DNA from: Stenotrophomonas sp. ZAC14D1_NAIMI4_1 | GTDB lineage: Bacteria > Pseudomonadota > Gammaproteobacteria > Xanthomonadales > Xanthomonadaceae | NCBI RefSeq assembly: GCF_003086775.1 | Contig: NZ_CP026001.1 | Span: 3,064,407-3,128,406, forward strand | Direction of reading: 5' to 3' | DNA: 64,000 bases | Part shown: positions 37,645 to 46,502 of the stretch, piece after piece | Layout: the number at the start of each line of letters is the position of its first letter | Numbering within the stretch: the stretch's first letter is position 1 | Notes under the pieces: model-generated | Told to the model about the DNA's origin: nothing | What the model saw: only the letters and a program-made list of their open reading frames with translations | Database searches by the model: none | Program-made: the position numbers and the translations under genes

Positions 37645-39125
37645 TGCGGCAGTTCCGGGTTGGCCAGCCGCCGCAGGGGCGCCAGCAGATCAGTAGGGAG
37701 CAGGCCGCGTGCGCCATCGAGGGCGGCGGCATCGCCGGCCAGCGCATGCAGCAGGGCACCGCACGCGGCGGCGTCGAAGGCATCCAGGCCCTGCGCGCGC
37801 AGGCTGGCGATGATGCCGGTGAGCAGGTCGCCCATGCCACCCACGGCCATGCCGGGGTTGCCGGCGGCAATCAGGCGCGGGGTCTGGCCCGGGGCGGCCA
37901 CGATGCTGCCCGCCCCCTTCAGCACCACCACCGCGTGGTAGCGCTCGGCCAGCGCCTGCGCGCAGCGGTAGCGGTCGGCCTGGATCTCGGCCGTCGTGCA
38001 TTCAAGCAGCCGCGCGGCCTCGCCCGGGTGCGGGGTCAGGATGGCATCGGGCAGCGCGCGAGGGTCGCGGGCCAGCAGGTTCAGGGCATCGGCATCAATC
38101 ACCAGCGGCTTGCCACAGTCCAGCACACGGGCAAACAGGGCGCGGGCCCAGTCGTCCTGGCCCAGCCCGGGGCCGATCGCCACGACACGGGCCTTGTCCA
38201 GCAGGTTCGGCAGCACGTCGCCGTCTTCCAGCGCGTGCACCATCGCCTCCGGCAGCCGCGCCAGCAGCGGGCCGACGTGGTCGCCACGGGTGCCGATGCT
38301 GAGCAGGCCGGCACCGGCGCGCAGGCCTGCCTCGGCGGCCAGGGCGATGGCGCCGCCACTGCCGTGGTTGCCTCCCACGCACAGCACATGGCCGGATTCA
38401 CCCTTGTGGGTGTTGGCGCGGCGCGGCGGCAGCAGGCGGGGCAGGCGATCGGCCGCCCAGCGCTGCGCACTGGCGCTCACGCCTTCCCAGGACGCGTCAT
38501 CCAGCTCCAGCGGCGCAAGCCGGCGCTGGCCGACATGGTCCAGCGCGCCACCAGTGAACAGCCCCCGGTGGTTGGCGATGAACTGCAGGGTGACCTGCGC
38601 GCGTACCGCCACGCCAGGCACCTGGCCGCGATCGGCGTCCACGCCACTGGGCACATCCAGCGCAAACACCGGCGCATCCTGGGCATTGATCGCCTCGATC
38701 AGCGCGCGGGCATCACCTTCCGGTGCGCGGTCCAGTCCCAGCCCGAACAACGCATCCACCAGCAGATCGCACGCCGGAAGCGCACCGTCCACGGTTTCCA
38801 CCTGGCCACCTGCGTCGATGAACGCTGCGGCCGCCTGCCGGGCCAGCGCCGTGGCCGGCGGCTTCCCGGCCAGCACGAACAGGCGCACCTGCCGGCCTGA
38901 CTGCAGGGCATGCGTCGCCAGCACGTAGCCATCGCCCCCGTTGTTGCCACTGCCCGCCACCACGCACAGCTGGCGGGCATCGGGCCATTGCTGCAGCAGG
39001 CACTGCCACGCGGCCAGACCGGCCTGGGACATCAGGCCCCAGCCGTCGTCGCCGGCCAGCGCGGACGCGCGTGCATCCAGCGTGCGTGCAGCGGCGGTAT
39101 CAAAGAGAAGGGAGAGATCGGGCAT
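37641..39125 (-). CDS. nnr: Bifunctional NAD(P)HX epimerase/dehydratase
   Basis: Repairs hydrated NAD(P)H. The 494-aa fusion has an N-terminal YjeF epimerase domain (~1-215) with VAGSGNNGGDGYVLA and DALFGLGLDR, and a C-terminal ribokinase-like dehydratase (~240-490) with HKGESGHVLCVGGNHGSGGAI and the catalytic GNPGMAVGGMGDLLTG. First gene of the operon, divergent from queG with a 23-bp spacer. Confidence 0.95.
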   Translation of the reverse strand: MPDLSLLFDTAAARTLDARASALAGDDGWGLMSQAGLAAWQCLLQQWPDARQLCVVAGSGNNGGDGYVLATHALQSGRQVRLFVLAGKPPATALARQAAAAFIDAGGQVETVDGALPACDLLVDALFGLGLDRAPEGDARALIEAINAQDAPVFALDVPSGVDADRGQVPGVAVRAQVTLQFIANHRGLFTGGALDHVGQRRLAPLELDDASWEGVSASAQRWAADRLPRLLPPRRANTHKGESGHVLCVGGNHGSGGAIALAAEAGLRAGAGLLSIGTRGDHVGPLLARLPEAMVHALEDGDVLPNLLDKARVVAIGPGLGQDDWARALFARVLDCGKPLVIDADALNLLARDPRALPDAILTPHPGEAARLLECTTAEIQADRYRCAQALAERYHAVVVLKGAGSIVAAPGQTPRLIAAGNPGMAVGGMGDLLTGIIASLRAQGLDAFDAAACGALLHALAGDAAALDGARGLLPTDLLAPLRRLANPELPQ

Positions 39126-39148
39126 GCCGGGATTTTATACTGGTGCGC

Positions 39149-40219
39149 ATGTTCCCCGTCCCCGCCCCCCTCGATCCAGCCCAGGCCGTCTCGCGCATCC
39201 GTGAACTGGCCCGCGCGCACGGCTTCCAGCGCTGTGGCATCGCCGGCATCGAGCTGGGCGAGGATGAGGCACACCTGGCCGACTGGCTGGGCAAGGGCCT
39301 GTACGGCACGATGGACTGGATGGCCCGCCACGGCACCCTGCGCGCACGCCCGGCCGAGCTGCTGCCCGGCACCGTGCGTGTGATATCGGTGGGCATGGAT
39401 TACAGCCACAAGGACGACACCGAAGCCTGGGCCACCCTCGCCGATCCGGGCCGCGCCTACGTCGCGCGTTACGCACTGGGCCGCGATTACCACAAGCTGA
39501 TGCGCAACCGCCTGCAGAAGCTGGCCACGCAGATCAACGATGAAGTGGCGCCACTGGGCTATCGCGTGTTCGTCGATTCGGCGCCGGTGCTGGAACGTGC
39601 GCTGGCACGCAATGCCGGGCTGGGCTGGATCGGCAAGCACACCTGCCTGATCGACCGCCACGGCGGCTCATGGTTCTTCATCGGCGAGATCTACATCGAC
39701 ATCCCGCTGCCGATCGATGCGCCTGCCACCGCCCACTGCGGCACCTGCACGCGCTGCATCGACATCTGCCCCACCCAGGCCATCATCGGCCCGCAGCGGC
39801 TGGATGCACGACGCTGCATTTCCTACCTCACCATCGAACACGACGGCGCCATTCCCGAAGACATGCGGCCCCTGATGGGCAACCGCATCTACGGCTGCGA
39901 CGACTGCCAGCTGGTCTGCCCCTGGAACAAGTTCGCCAAGCGCACCGACGAGGCGGATTTCCGTGCGCGCAACAACCTCGATACCGCACGCCTGGACCAG
40001 CTGTTCGCCTGGGACGAGGCCGAATTCCTGCGCCGCACCGAGGGCAGCCCGATCCGCCGCAGCGGCCATGAACGCTGGCTGCGCAACATCGCGGTGGCCC
40101 TGGGCAATGCACCGGCCTCGGCCGAGGCGCTGGCCGCCCTGCATACCCGCATCGACGATCCTTCGCCGCTGGTGCGCGAGCACGTGCAATGGGCGCTGGC
40201 CCAGCACGGCGCGCGCTGA
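39149..40219 (+). CDS. queG: Epoxyqueuosine reductase
   Basis: Cobalamin- and Fe-S-dependent last step of queuosine synthesis. The 356-aa protein starts MFPVPAPLDPAQAVSRIREL. It has two ferredoxin-type clusters (CGTCTRCIDICP and CDDCQLVCPWN), the QueG motif YHKLMRNRLQKLA, and a C-terminal HEAT-like tail (HERWLRNIAVALGNAP). It is divergent from nnr as in many gammaproteobacteria. gluQ in this window uses the same modified base. Confidence 0.96.
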   Translation: MFPVPAPLDPAQAVSRIRELARAHGFQRCGIAGIELGEDEAHLADWLGKGLYGTMDWMARHGTLRARPAELLPGTVRVISVGMDYSHKDDTEAWATLADPGRAYVARYALGRDYHKLMRNRLQKLATQINDEVAPLGYRVFVDSAPVLERALARNAGLGWIGKHTCLIDRHGGSWFFIGEIYIDIPLPIDAPATAHCGTCTRCIDICPTQAIIGPQRLDARRCISYLTIEHDGAIPEDMRPLMGNRIYGCDDCQLVCPWNKFAKRTDEADFRARNNLDTARLDQLFAWDEAEFLRRTEGSPIRRSGHERWLRNIAVALGNAPASAEALAALHTRIDDPSPLVREHVQWALAQHGAR

Positions 40220-40264
40220 CGTGCGATCCTGAGCGCCCTGCTCCGCCCGCCATCCGCCGTACCC

Positions 40265-41596
40265 ATGCAGCCACGCAACAACGACGTCCTCACCCCCAGC
40301 CAGCTCAACACCCTGGCCCGCGACCTGCTGGAAGGCAGCTTCCCGGCGATCTGGGTCGAAGCCGAGCTGGGCAGCGTCGCCCGCCCCGCATCCGGGCACC
40401 TGTACTTCACCCTGAAGGACGCACGCGCGCAGCTGCGCGCCGCCATGTTCCGGATGAAGGCGCAGTACCTGAAGTTCGTGCCGCGCGAAGGCATGCGCGT
40501 GCTGGTGCGCGGCAAGGTCACCCTGTACGACGCCCGCGGCGAGTACCAGATGGTGCTGGACCACATGGAGGAAGCCGGCGAAGGTGCGCTGCGCCGCGCC
40601 TTCGAGGAACTGAAGGCACGCCTGGAGGCCGAGGGCCTGTTCGACCCGGCACGCAAGCGGCCGATGCCGGCGCACGTGCAGCGCCTGGCAGTGATCACCT
40701 CGCCCACCGGCGCCGCCGTGCGCGACGTGCTGAGCGTGCTGGCCCGCCGTTTCCCGCTGCTGGAAGTGGACCTGCTGCCGACCCTGGTCCAGGGCAGCAC
40801 CGCCGCCGCGCAGATCACCCGCCTGCTGCAGGCCGCCGATGCCAGTGGGCGTTACGACGTGATCCTGCTGACCCGCGGCGGTGGTTCGCTGGAGGATCTG
40901 TGGGCCTTCAACGACGAGGCACTGGCCCGCGCGATCGCCGCCAGCGGCACGCCGGTGGTGTCGGCGGTGGGTCACGAAACCGACTTCAGCCTGAGTGATT
41001 ACGCCGCTGACCTGCGCGCGCCGACGCCGTCGGTGGCCGCCGAACTGCTGGTGCCCGACCAGCGCGAACTGACCCTGCGCCTGCGCCGCACCGCCGCGCG
41101 CATGGTGCAGCTGCAGCGGCACACGATGCAGCAGGCGATGCAGCGCGCCGACCGCGCCCTGCTGCGCCTGAACGCACAGAGCCCGCAGGCGCGCCTTGAC
41201 CTGCTGCGTCGCCGCCAGCTCGACCTGGGCCGGCGCCTGCATGCAGCATTCAACCAGCAGCAGGAGCGCCGTGCAGCGCGCCTGCGCCACGCAGCAGCAA
41301 TCCTGCGCGGTCACCATCCGCAGCGCCAGCTGGACGAGATGCAGCGGCGCCTGGCCGCCCTGCGCGGCCGCCCGCAGGCGGCGCTGCAGCGCTTGCTGCA
41401 ACGGGACGCATTGCGGCTGCGTGGGCTGGCGCGTTCGCTGGAGGCGGTGAGCCCGCTGGCGACGGTGGCGCGTGGCTACAGCATCCTGACGCGCCGTGAT
41501 GACGGCACGCTGGTGCGGCAGGTCGGGCAGGTACAGCCGGGGGATGCCCTGCAGGCGCGCGTCGGTGACGGCGTGATCGACGTGCTGGTCAAGTAA
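40265..41596 (+). CDS. xseA: Exodeoxyribonuclease VII large subunit
   Basis: A 443-aa nuclease subunit that degrades single-stranded DNA with XseB. N-terminal OB fold (~1-110) with [28 protein letters not shown]; catalytic core with [34 protein letters not shown] and [25 protein letters not shown]; then a long coiled-coil rich in Arg/Gln and a short C-terminal ARGYSIL segment. xseB is not in the window. The start is ATG 40265. Confidence 0.96.
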   Translation: MQPRNNDVLTPSQLNTLARDLLEGSFPAIWVEAELGSVARPASGHLYFTLKDARAQLRAAMFRMKAQYLKFVPREGMRVLVRGKVTLYDARGEYQMVLDHMEEAGEGALRRAFEELKARLEAEGLFDPARKRPMPAHVQRLAVITSPTGAAVRDVLSVLARRFPLLEVDLLPTLVQGSTAAAQITRLLQAADASGRYDVILLTRGGGSLEDLWAFNDEALARAIAASGTPVVSAVGHETDFSLSDYAADLRAPTPSVAAELLVPDQRELTLRLRRTAARMVQLQRHTMQQAMQRADRALLRLNAQSPQARLDLLRRRQLDLGRRLHAAFNQQQERRAARLRHAAAILRGHHPQRQLDEMQRRLAALRGRPQAALQRLLQRDALRLRGLARSLEAVSPLATVARGYSILTRRDDGTLVRQVGQVQPGDALQARVGDGVIDVLVK

Positions 41597-41607
41597 GGGG
41601 TTGTTCG

Positions 41608-41789
41608 GCAGGGCTTGCAGCCCTGCACCTGCTGCAAATCAACAGCAACGTCAAAAGCCGAAGCGGCATTCCGTGGGATGGCGGGGCACTGTGGGTTTGC
41701 GGGGACGCCGTAAATACGTCCATGTAGGCTTGGTCGCCGCATCCATGCGGCTCACACCCCGCAAACCCACAGTGCCCCGCCTTCGACAG
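41608..41789 (+). repeat. Structured element A, copy 1
   Basis: Parts in order: head hairpin GCAGGGCT/AGCCCTGC (41608-41626); a ~53-nt spacer; a perfect 25-bp stem (41680-41704 with 41757-41781); and a 52-nt interior holding two hairpins with CC tips, TACGT/ATGTA (one G-T pair, 41715-41726) and GCCGCAT/ATGCGGC (41736-41751), plus single-stranded CGCCGTAAA, GGCTTGGTC and TCACA. It ends CTTCGACAG. Copy 2 shares every unpaired segment but has different, still perfectly paired, helices. Confidence 0.88.
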
Positions 41790-42024
41790 GTTCACGCGGC
41801 TGTTGGGAACTGCTGGTGGTGGGTGCCGACCGTTGGTCGGCACATCTGTCAGATATCGAATGAATTCATCCACGCATGGCGTGGATCTACTGGCAACTGC
41901 GGCTGTTGGTAGGTGCCGACCGTTGGTCGGCACATCTGTCAGATATCAATATCCGATCCCGTGCCGACCAACGGTCGGCACCCACCAACAGCAGCGTCAT
42001 GCCGTTCCGACAGATCGCGGAAAA

Positions 42025-42205
42025 CTGTCGAAGGCGGGGTGGGTCCGGTTGAGGGGGTGTGAGCGCCATGGATGGCGCGACCAAGCCCCCATGGATGGGT
42101 TTACGGCGCCCCCCTCAACCGGACCCACCCCGCCAACCCACGGAATGCCGGCTTTTGACGTTGACGTTGACGTTGATTGAGCAGGTGCAGGGCTGCAAGC
42201 CCTGC
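42025..42205 (-). repeat. Structured element A, copy 2 (inverted)
   Basis: Same plan as copy 1 read on the minus strand: head hairpin 42187-42205, spacer, perfect 25-bp stem (42033-42057 with 42110-42134) and a 52-nt interior. The interior hairpins here are CCCAT/ATGGG and GCGCCAT/ATGGCGC, while CGCCGTAAA, GGCTTGGTC and TCACA are identical to copy 1. Inside the long stem only the ends (GGCGGGG, GGGG) match copy 1; the 14 central pairs differ but remain paired. The spacer has three AACGTC hexamers against about one in copy 1. Confidence 0.88.
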
Positions 42206-42220
42206 AAAACAAACAACACC

Positions 42221-43117
42221 CTACTTCGCCTGCTCGCAGAACTTCTGCCGGTACTCCAGTGCCTTCGGCATCAGCGCCTGCAGGTTCTGGATCCGGGTAC
42301 CCGGGTTGGGATGGGTCGAGGAAAACTCCGGCGGCGACTGCCCGCCACTGGCCTGCCCCATCCGCTCCCACAACGGCACCGCCTCGCGCGGATCGAAGCA
42401 CGCCGCCGCCGCCAGCATCAGCCCCACCTCATCGGCCTGGGTCTCGTGGCTGCGCGCATACGGCAGCAGATAACCGTAGCCCATCGCCGACATCATCATC
42501 TGTTGCTGCTGCGCATCCATGCCGCTGGCCGCGCCCGCCATCTGCCCGATCTGCGTCAGCTTCTGCTGCGCCATGCGCTGCGCACCATGGCGCAGCAACG
42601 CATGGGCGATCTCATGGCCCATCACCACCGCCATCGCATCGGTGGTGCGCGCCACCGGCACCAGCCCGGTGTACACCGCCATCTTGCCGCCCGGCAGGCA
42701 GAACGCGTTGGCCTGGTCGGACTGGATGACGTTGACCTCCCAGTCGAAGTCACGGGAGAAGTGCCCGGGCTGCACGCCGTGCTCCTGCGCCAGCGCGGTC
42801 TCCACCACGTCCACCTTGGCGATCAGGCGCTGCGCGATGGCGCGGATGTCGCGCGAAATCTGCGCGTTCGGATCCAGCGGCCGCTCCTGCGACAGGATCT
42901 CCTGATACGCCTGCAGGCCCAGCGCTTTTTCCTGGCTGGCATCCAGGGTGCTGTCGATCAGCACCTTCTCGCCGGTGTAGGGGTCGACCGAGCGGTTGGA
43001 AAACCAGTAGAACGCCGCATAGCCGGCCGCCAGCAGCAGCACCCACCAGCGGATGTTGCCGAACAGGCCGCGCCGGGGGCCCTGTTGCGGCGAGCGGGAA
43101 AAGGGATCGTTGCGCAT
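42221..43117 (-). CDS. M48 family metallopeptidase, membrane anchored
   Basis: A 298-aa zinc protease related to LoiP/BepA/Oma1. The start is ATG 43117 (MRNDPFSRSPQQG) with GGAAGG upstream. One membrane anchor (IRWWVLLLAAGYAAFYWF, ~20-37). Zinc motif HEIAHALLRHGAQRM and the third ligand in SHETQADEVGLML. The C-terminal STHPNPGTRIQNLQALMPKA is typical. Predicted role in envelope protein quality control. Confidence 0.92.
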   Translation of the reverse strand: MRNDPFSRSPQQGPRRGLFGNIRWWVLLLAAGYAAFYWFSNRSVDPYTGEKVLIDSTLDASQEKALGLQAYQEILSQERPLDPNAQISRDIRAIAQRLIAKVDVVETALAQEHGVQPGHFSRDFDWEVNVIQSDQANAFCLPGGKMAVYTGLVPVARTTDAMAVVMGHEIAHALLRHGAQRMAQQKLTQIGQMAGAASGMDAQQQQMMMSAMGYGYLLPYARSHETQADEVGLMLAAAACFDPREAVPLWERMGQASGGQSPPEFSSTHPNPGTRIQNLQALMPKALEYRQKFCEQAK

Positions 43118-43206
43118 CGACAGGCCTTCCAGCAGACCCCGCCGGCCGGCGGGCACGGCGCAATCTTAGTGCGCCGCCGCCCAGGGCGGGTGAAGCCGCT
43201 GCGGGA

Positions 43207-45078
43207 TCAGATGCCGCGCACCAGGCGGAAGCCGATGCGCGCGCTGGTGGTGTCCGAATCCTGCGACTGGCGCCAGGCGGCGCGGGTCTGTTCCGGTGCG
43301 TTGGCCCAGTTGCCACCGCGGATGACCCGCGAGCGGCAGCCCGGGTTGAACCACGCCGCGCCATCGGACGGGGCGCGCCGGTAGCTGGCATGCCAGCAGT
43401 CGGCCACCCACTCGCTGAGGTTGCCGGACAGGTCGTGCAGGCCGAAAGCATTTGCCTGGAAGGTGGCCACCGGTGCCGGGCCCCACCAGCCATCGCCGTA
43501 GCCGACGAAGGCGTTCTGCCAGTGCCGGCCCGAGGGCGAGACATCGCGGCTGCCGGTGTAGTTGCCGTTGCCTTCCGGCGGCAGGCCCGCATCGCCCCAG
43601 GGGTAGCGGCCACTGTTGCCGCCCCGCATCGCGTACTCGAACTCGGCTTCGCTGGGCAGCCGGTAGGAACGGCCGGTCTGCTCGGACAGCCACGTGGCGT
43701 AATTCTCGGCGTCGCGCACGCTCACGTGCATCACCGGCGAATTGCCCATCGCCCGGCTGCCGTCGTAATCCGAGCGCCAGTCCACGCCGCTGCGGCGGAT
43801 GAAGTTGCCGCTGCGCTCGTCGTAGACCACCGAATGGCCGCGCCGGGTCGCGCGCGGGCGGGCGTTGGTCGCCTTCACGTAGCGCTCGAAGTCGCTCACG
43901 GTCACTTCGGTGATGGCCATCGCAAAGCCGCGTTCGAAGCGCACGTAGTGCGAGGGCCGCTCGGCGTCGGTGGCACCGGGCTCGGTATCGCCGGCGCCCA
44001 TCTGGAAGCCGCCATGCGGCACCACGATCATCTGCGGGCCACGGCCGCCGTCACGCAGTGCATCGCTGAACACCTGGCCGGGGCGGAAGCTGCCGTAATG
44101 GGTGGCCAGGTCGATGCGCTCGCGCAGCTGCGCCACCACCGGGTCACCAGGCAGGGCGATGCGCAGCGCTTCGGCCAGTTTCTCGCGCGCCGGCTTCAGG
44201 CCCTGCGGCGTGGTCAGGTCGCGCAGGCCACCGTCACGCAGCTGCACCAGCGCCGTGGCACGGATCTGTTCGATGCGCTCGAAGGCATCGGCGATGGTCG
44301 GCGAGGAATCGCGCACCTTGCTGGCCTCGGCCAGCCAGGCACCGGCACTGGCGAAGTCTCGCGCACGCGCGGCGTCCTCCGCACGGCGGATCAGCCCACT
44401 CTCTGCCGCCGCGAGGCCCTGCCGCGCACGCCGGTTGTCCTTGTCCAGGGCCAGCGCTTCGCGGAAATTGGGAATGGCACCGTCGCCGTCCTCGCCGATG
44501 CGGTCGGCACGCAGATCATCCTCACCGGCACGGTTGTAGGCCACCACGCGCTGCGCGGTCTCCACCCGGCCCTGCAGCGCGCGCACCTTGTCGTCCTTCG
44601 GCGCCAGGGTCAGCAGCACCAGCGCCTGCCGGCTGGCTTCGGCCAGCGCCTCGCGCTGCTTCAGCGGCCGCGCCAGCAGCGCGTCGGCCTGCTGCAGCAG
44701 GCGTTGCCGGGCCCGCTGCAGGCCGTCGCGGGCCTGGCGATCGTCCGGATCTTCCTCCTGCACCGCCAGCCACAGCGGGATGGCCGCGTCGGCATCCTCG
44801 TACAGGTGGTCGCGGGCGAAGGCCTGCCCGGCAGCACGGCGCATCTGCGCCTGGCTGCGCTGCTGCCGGTCCACCCGGGGCGGCGTCCACTGCTGGATGT
44901 CCTCGGCCGCGTCGTCATCGGCGATGGTGACGGTGCCCTGCCCCGGCGCGTCCGCGGGCTGGGCCTGCGCCGGACGCTCCTCATCGGCCCCGCTGGCGGG
45001 CACCGGGGGCGGCGGCGTGCAGCCGGCCAGGGCAACGGCCAGGGCGGTGCACAGCGCGGACGACAGCGGAAAACGCAA
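43207..45078 (-). CDS. Lipoprotein with C-terminal formylglycine-generating-enzyme (SUMF1) domain
   Basis: A 623-aa protein. Lipobox signal (ALAVALAGCTPP). The middle (~75-340) is made of helical repeats rich in Ala/Arg/Asp that look like tetratricopeptide-type bundles. The C-terminal ~240 residues are an FGE-sulfatase/PvdO/EgtB-type fold: GGFQMGAGD, VTVSDFERYVKATNA, PVMHVSVRDAENYATWLSEQTGRSYRLPSEAEFEYAMRGG and VIRGGNWAN. The copper-binding cysteine pair of true FGE is not evident, so a binding or other role is likely. It is adjacent to the M48 gene on the same strand. Confidence 0.88.
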   Translation of the reverse strand: MRFPLSSALCTALAVALAGCTPPPPVPASGADEERPAQAQPADAPGQGTVTIADDDAAEDIQQWTPPRVDRQQRSQAQMRRAAGQAFARDHLYEDADAAIPLWLAVQEEDPDDRQARDGLQRARQRLLQQADALLARPLKQREALAEASRQALVLLTLAPKDDKVRALQGRVETAQRVVAYNRAGEDDLRADRIGEDGDGAIPNFREALALDKDNRRARQGLAAAESGLIRRAEDAARARDFASAGAWLAEASKVRDSSPTIADAFERIEQIRATALVQLRDGGLRDLTTPQGLKPAREKLAEALRIALPGDPVVAQLRERIDLATHYGSFRPGQVFSDALRDGGRGPQMIVVPHGGFQMGAGDTEPGATDAERPSHYVRFERGFAMAITEVTVSDFERYVKATNARPRATRRGHSVVYDERSGNFIRRSGVDWRSDYDGSRAMGNSPVMHVSVRDAENYATWLSEQTGRSYRLPSEAEFEYAMRGGNSGRYPWGDAGLPPEGNGNYTGSRDVSPSGRHWQNAFVGYGDGWWGPAPVATFQANAFGLHDLSGNLSEWVADCWHASYRRAPSDGAAWFNPGCRSRVIRGGNWANAPEQTRAAWRQSQDSDTTSARIGFRLVRGI

Positions 45079-45162
45079 GCGGGGGCTCCTTCAACACGGA
45101 TGCGGACCGACGTTAGGCTATTCTCCCCTGCCTGAGCAAACCCGAGTAGTAGGCCCTGACAC

Positions 45163-46242
45163 GTGGCAACCTGGATCACCACCCCCGCCGAGCTGGACAC
45201 GTACCGCCAGCAGCGCCCGAGCCGCATCGGCCTGGACACCGAATTCATCCGTGAACGCACCTTCTGGCCGCAGCTTGCGCTGGTGCAGATGGCCGTCGGC
45301 GATGACATCCTGCTGATCGACCCGCTGATTCCCGGCATGCCCGAAGCCCTGGCCCCGTGGCTGGCCGATGAATCCATCACGAAGGTGATGCACAGCGCCA
45401 GCGAAGACCTGGTGGCATTCAAGTGGACCTGCGGCGTGCTGCCGCGGCCACTGTTCGACACCCAGATCGGTGCAGCACTGGCCGGCATCGGCGCCGGCAT
45501 GGGCTACCAGAAGCTGGTGCAGGAAATCACCGGCGTCGCCCTGGCCAAGGGTGAAACCCGCTCGGACTGGATGCGCCGGCCGCTGTCCGATTCGCAGCTG
45601 CAGTACGCCGCCGACGACGTCGAGCACCTGTTCGCGCTGCATGACGCCATCGACGGCAAGCTGCAGGCGCTGGGCCGCCAGCAGTGGCTGCACGATGATG
45701 GCGAGCGCCTGCTGGCCAGCGTGGCCAACGATGAAGAGCGCTGGCCGCACCTGGGCATGCGCGCGGCGCAGTTCCTCGATGCCGCGGCCCAGCGCCGCCT
45801 GCTGCGCCTGCTGCGCTGGCGCGATGTGCAGGCACGTAGCAGCGACCGCCCGCGCAGCTGGATCCTGGACAACGAGCTGGCCGCCACCCTGGCGCGCACG
45901 CCGCCGGCCGACGAGGCGGCGCTGGGCAAGCTGTTCGAGCAGTTCCCGAAGGCACCGCGCAAGCTGGCCGGCGCGGTCTGGCAGGCCCTGTCCACGCCGC
46001 TGGACGACGAAGCCGATGCACCGCTGGCAATGCAGGCCAGCGATACCAACAAGCAGCTGCTGAAGAAGCTGCAGGACGCGGTGGCTGAGCGCAGCCGCGA
46101 GCTGGGCCTGGCCGACGGCGTGCTGGCCTCGCGCAAGCACCTGGAAAGCTATCTGGAACGTCGCCAGTGGCCCGCCGCGCTGGCTGGCTGGCGCCAGCAG
46201 GAACTGGAAGCGCGCCTGCAGGCACTGCTGCCGGCGCGTTGA
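45163..46242 (+). CDS. rnd: Ribonuclease D
   Basis: 3'-5' exoribonuclease trimming tRNA and other RNAs. The 359-aa DEDD-family enzyme starts at GTG 45163 (VATWITTPAELD). Catalytic motifs: GLDTEFIRERTFWPQL, MHSASEDLVAFK and LQYAADDVEHL. An HRDC domain (~200-280) follows and a C-terminal helical region completes the normal length. Divergent from the FGE-type lipoprotein gene. Confidence 0.95.
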   Translation: MATWITTPAELDTYRQQRPSRIGLDTEFIRERTFWPQLALVQMAVGDDILLIDPLIPGMPEALAPWLADESITKVMHSASEDLVAFKWTCGVLPRPLFDTQIGAALAGIGAGMGYQKLVQEITGVALAKGETRSDWMRRPLSDSQLQYAADDVEHLFALHDAIDGKLQALGRQQWLHDDGERLLASVANDEERWPHLGMRAAQFLDAAAQRRLLRLLRWRDVQARSSDRPRSWILDNELAATLARTPPADEAALGKLFEQFPKAPRKLAGAVWQALSTPLDDEADAPLAMQASDTNKQLLKKLQDAVAERSRELGLADGVLASRKHLESYLERRQWPAALAGWRQQELEARLQALLPAR

Positions 46243-46282
46243 TGGCGCGGCGCCAGTTGGGGCCGGCTGCACCGCCCAGAGC

Positions 46283-46476
46283 AGTCGACTGACAGTCGAC
46301 TCTACCGGCCTGCGGCGATCCTCACCGGAGGCCGACTGGAACGCGCGCAACGCGGCCGTGCTGCGGCGATCCTCACCGGAGGTCGGCTGGGTAGAGTCGA
46401 CCGTTGGTCGACTATCGCGCGCAGCGCGACCGGACTGCTGCACCGCCCAGAGCAGTCGACTGAAAGTCGACTCTAC
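46283..46476. repeat. Three SMAG palindromes with partly duplicated spacers
   Basis: AGTCGACTGACAGTCGACTCTAC at 46283-46305, GTAGAGTCGACCGTTGGTCGACT at 46391-46413 and AGTCGACTGAAAGTCGACTCTAC at 46454-46476. Between them TGCGGCGATCCTCACCGGAGG occurs twice and CTGCACCGCCCAGAGC twice, so the block grew by segmental duplication. Confidence 0.85.
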
Positions 46477-46502
46477 CTGGGCTCTGCCGTCCTCACCGTC
46501 GC

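Larger units (their letters stand above)
41597..42220. other. Gene-free repeat region between xseA and the M48 protease gene
   Basis: 624 bp without a credible gene. It holds two inverted copies of a structured ~180-bp element at its ends (41608-41789 and 42025-42205) and, between them, four SMAG-type palindromes (41818-41843, 41868-41890, 41909-41933, 41961-41985). A CACATCTGTCAGATATC segment is present twice, after the first and third palindromes. Three- and six-base periodic runs (TTGACG x3) lie near 42157-42175. Confidence 0.85.

Noticed and set aside
41597..42220. Short frames across the repeat region (for example 41601-41912 and 41803-42180)
   Set aside because: They translate the palindromes themselves, with the same peptides recurring, and have no start signals.
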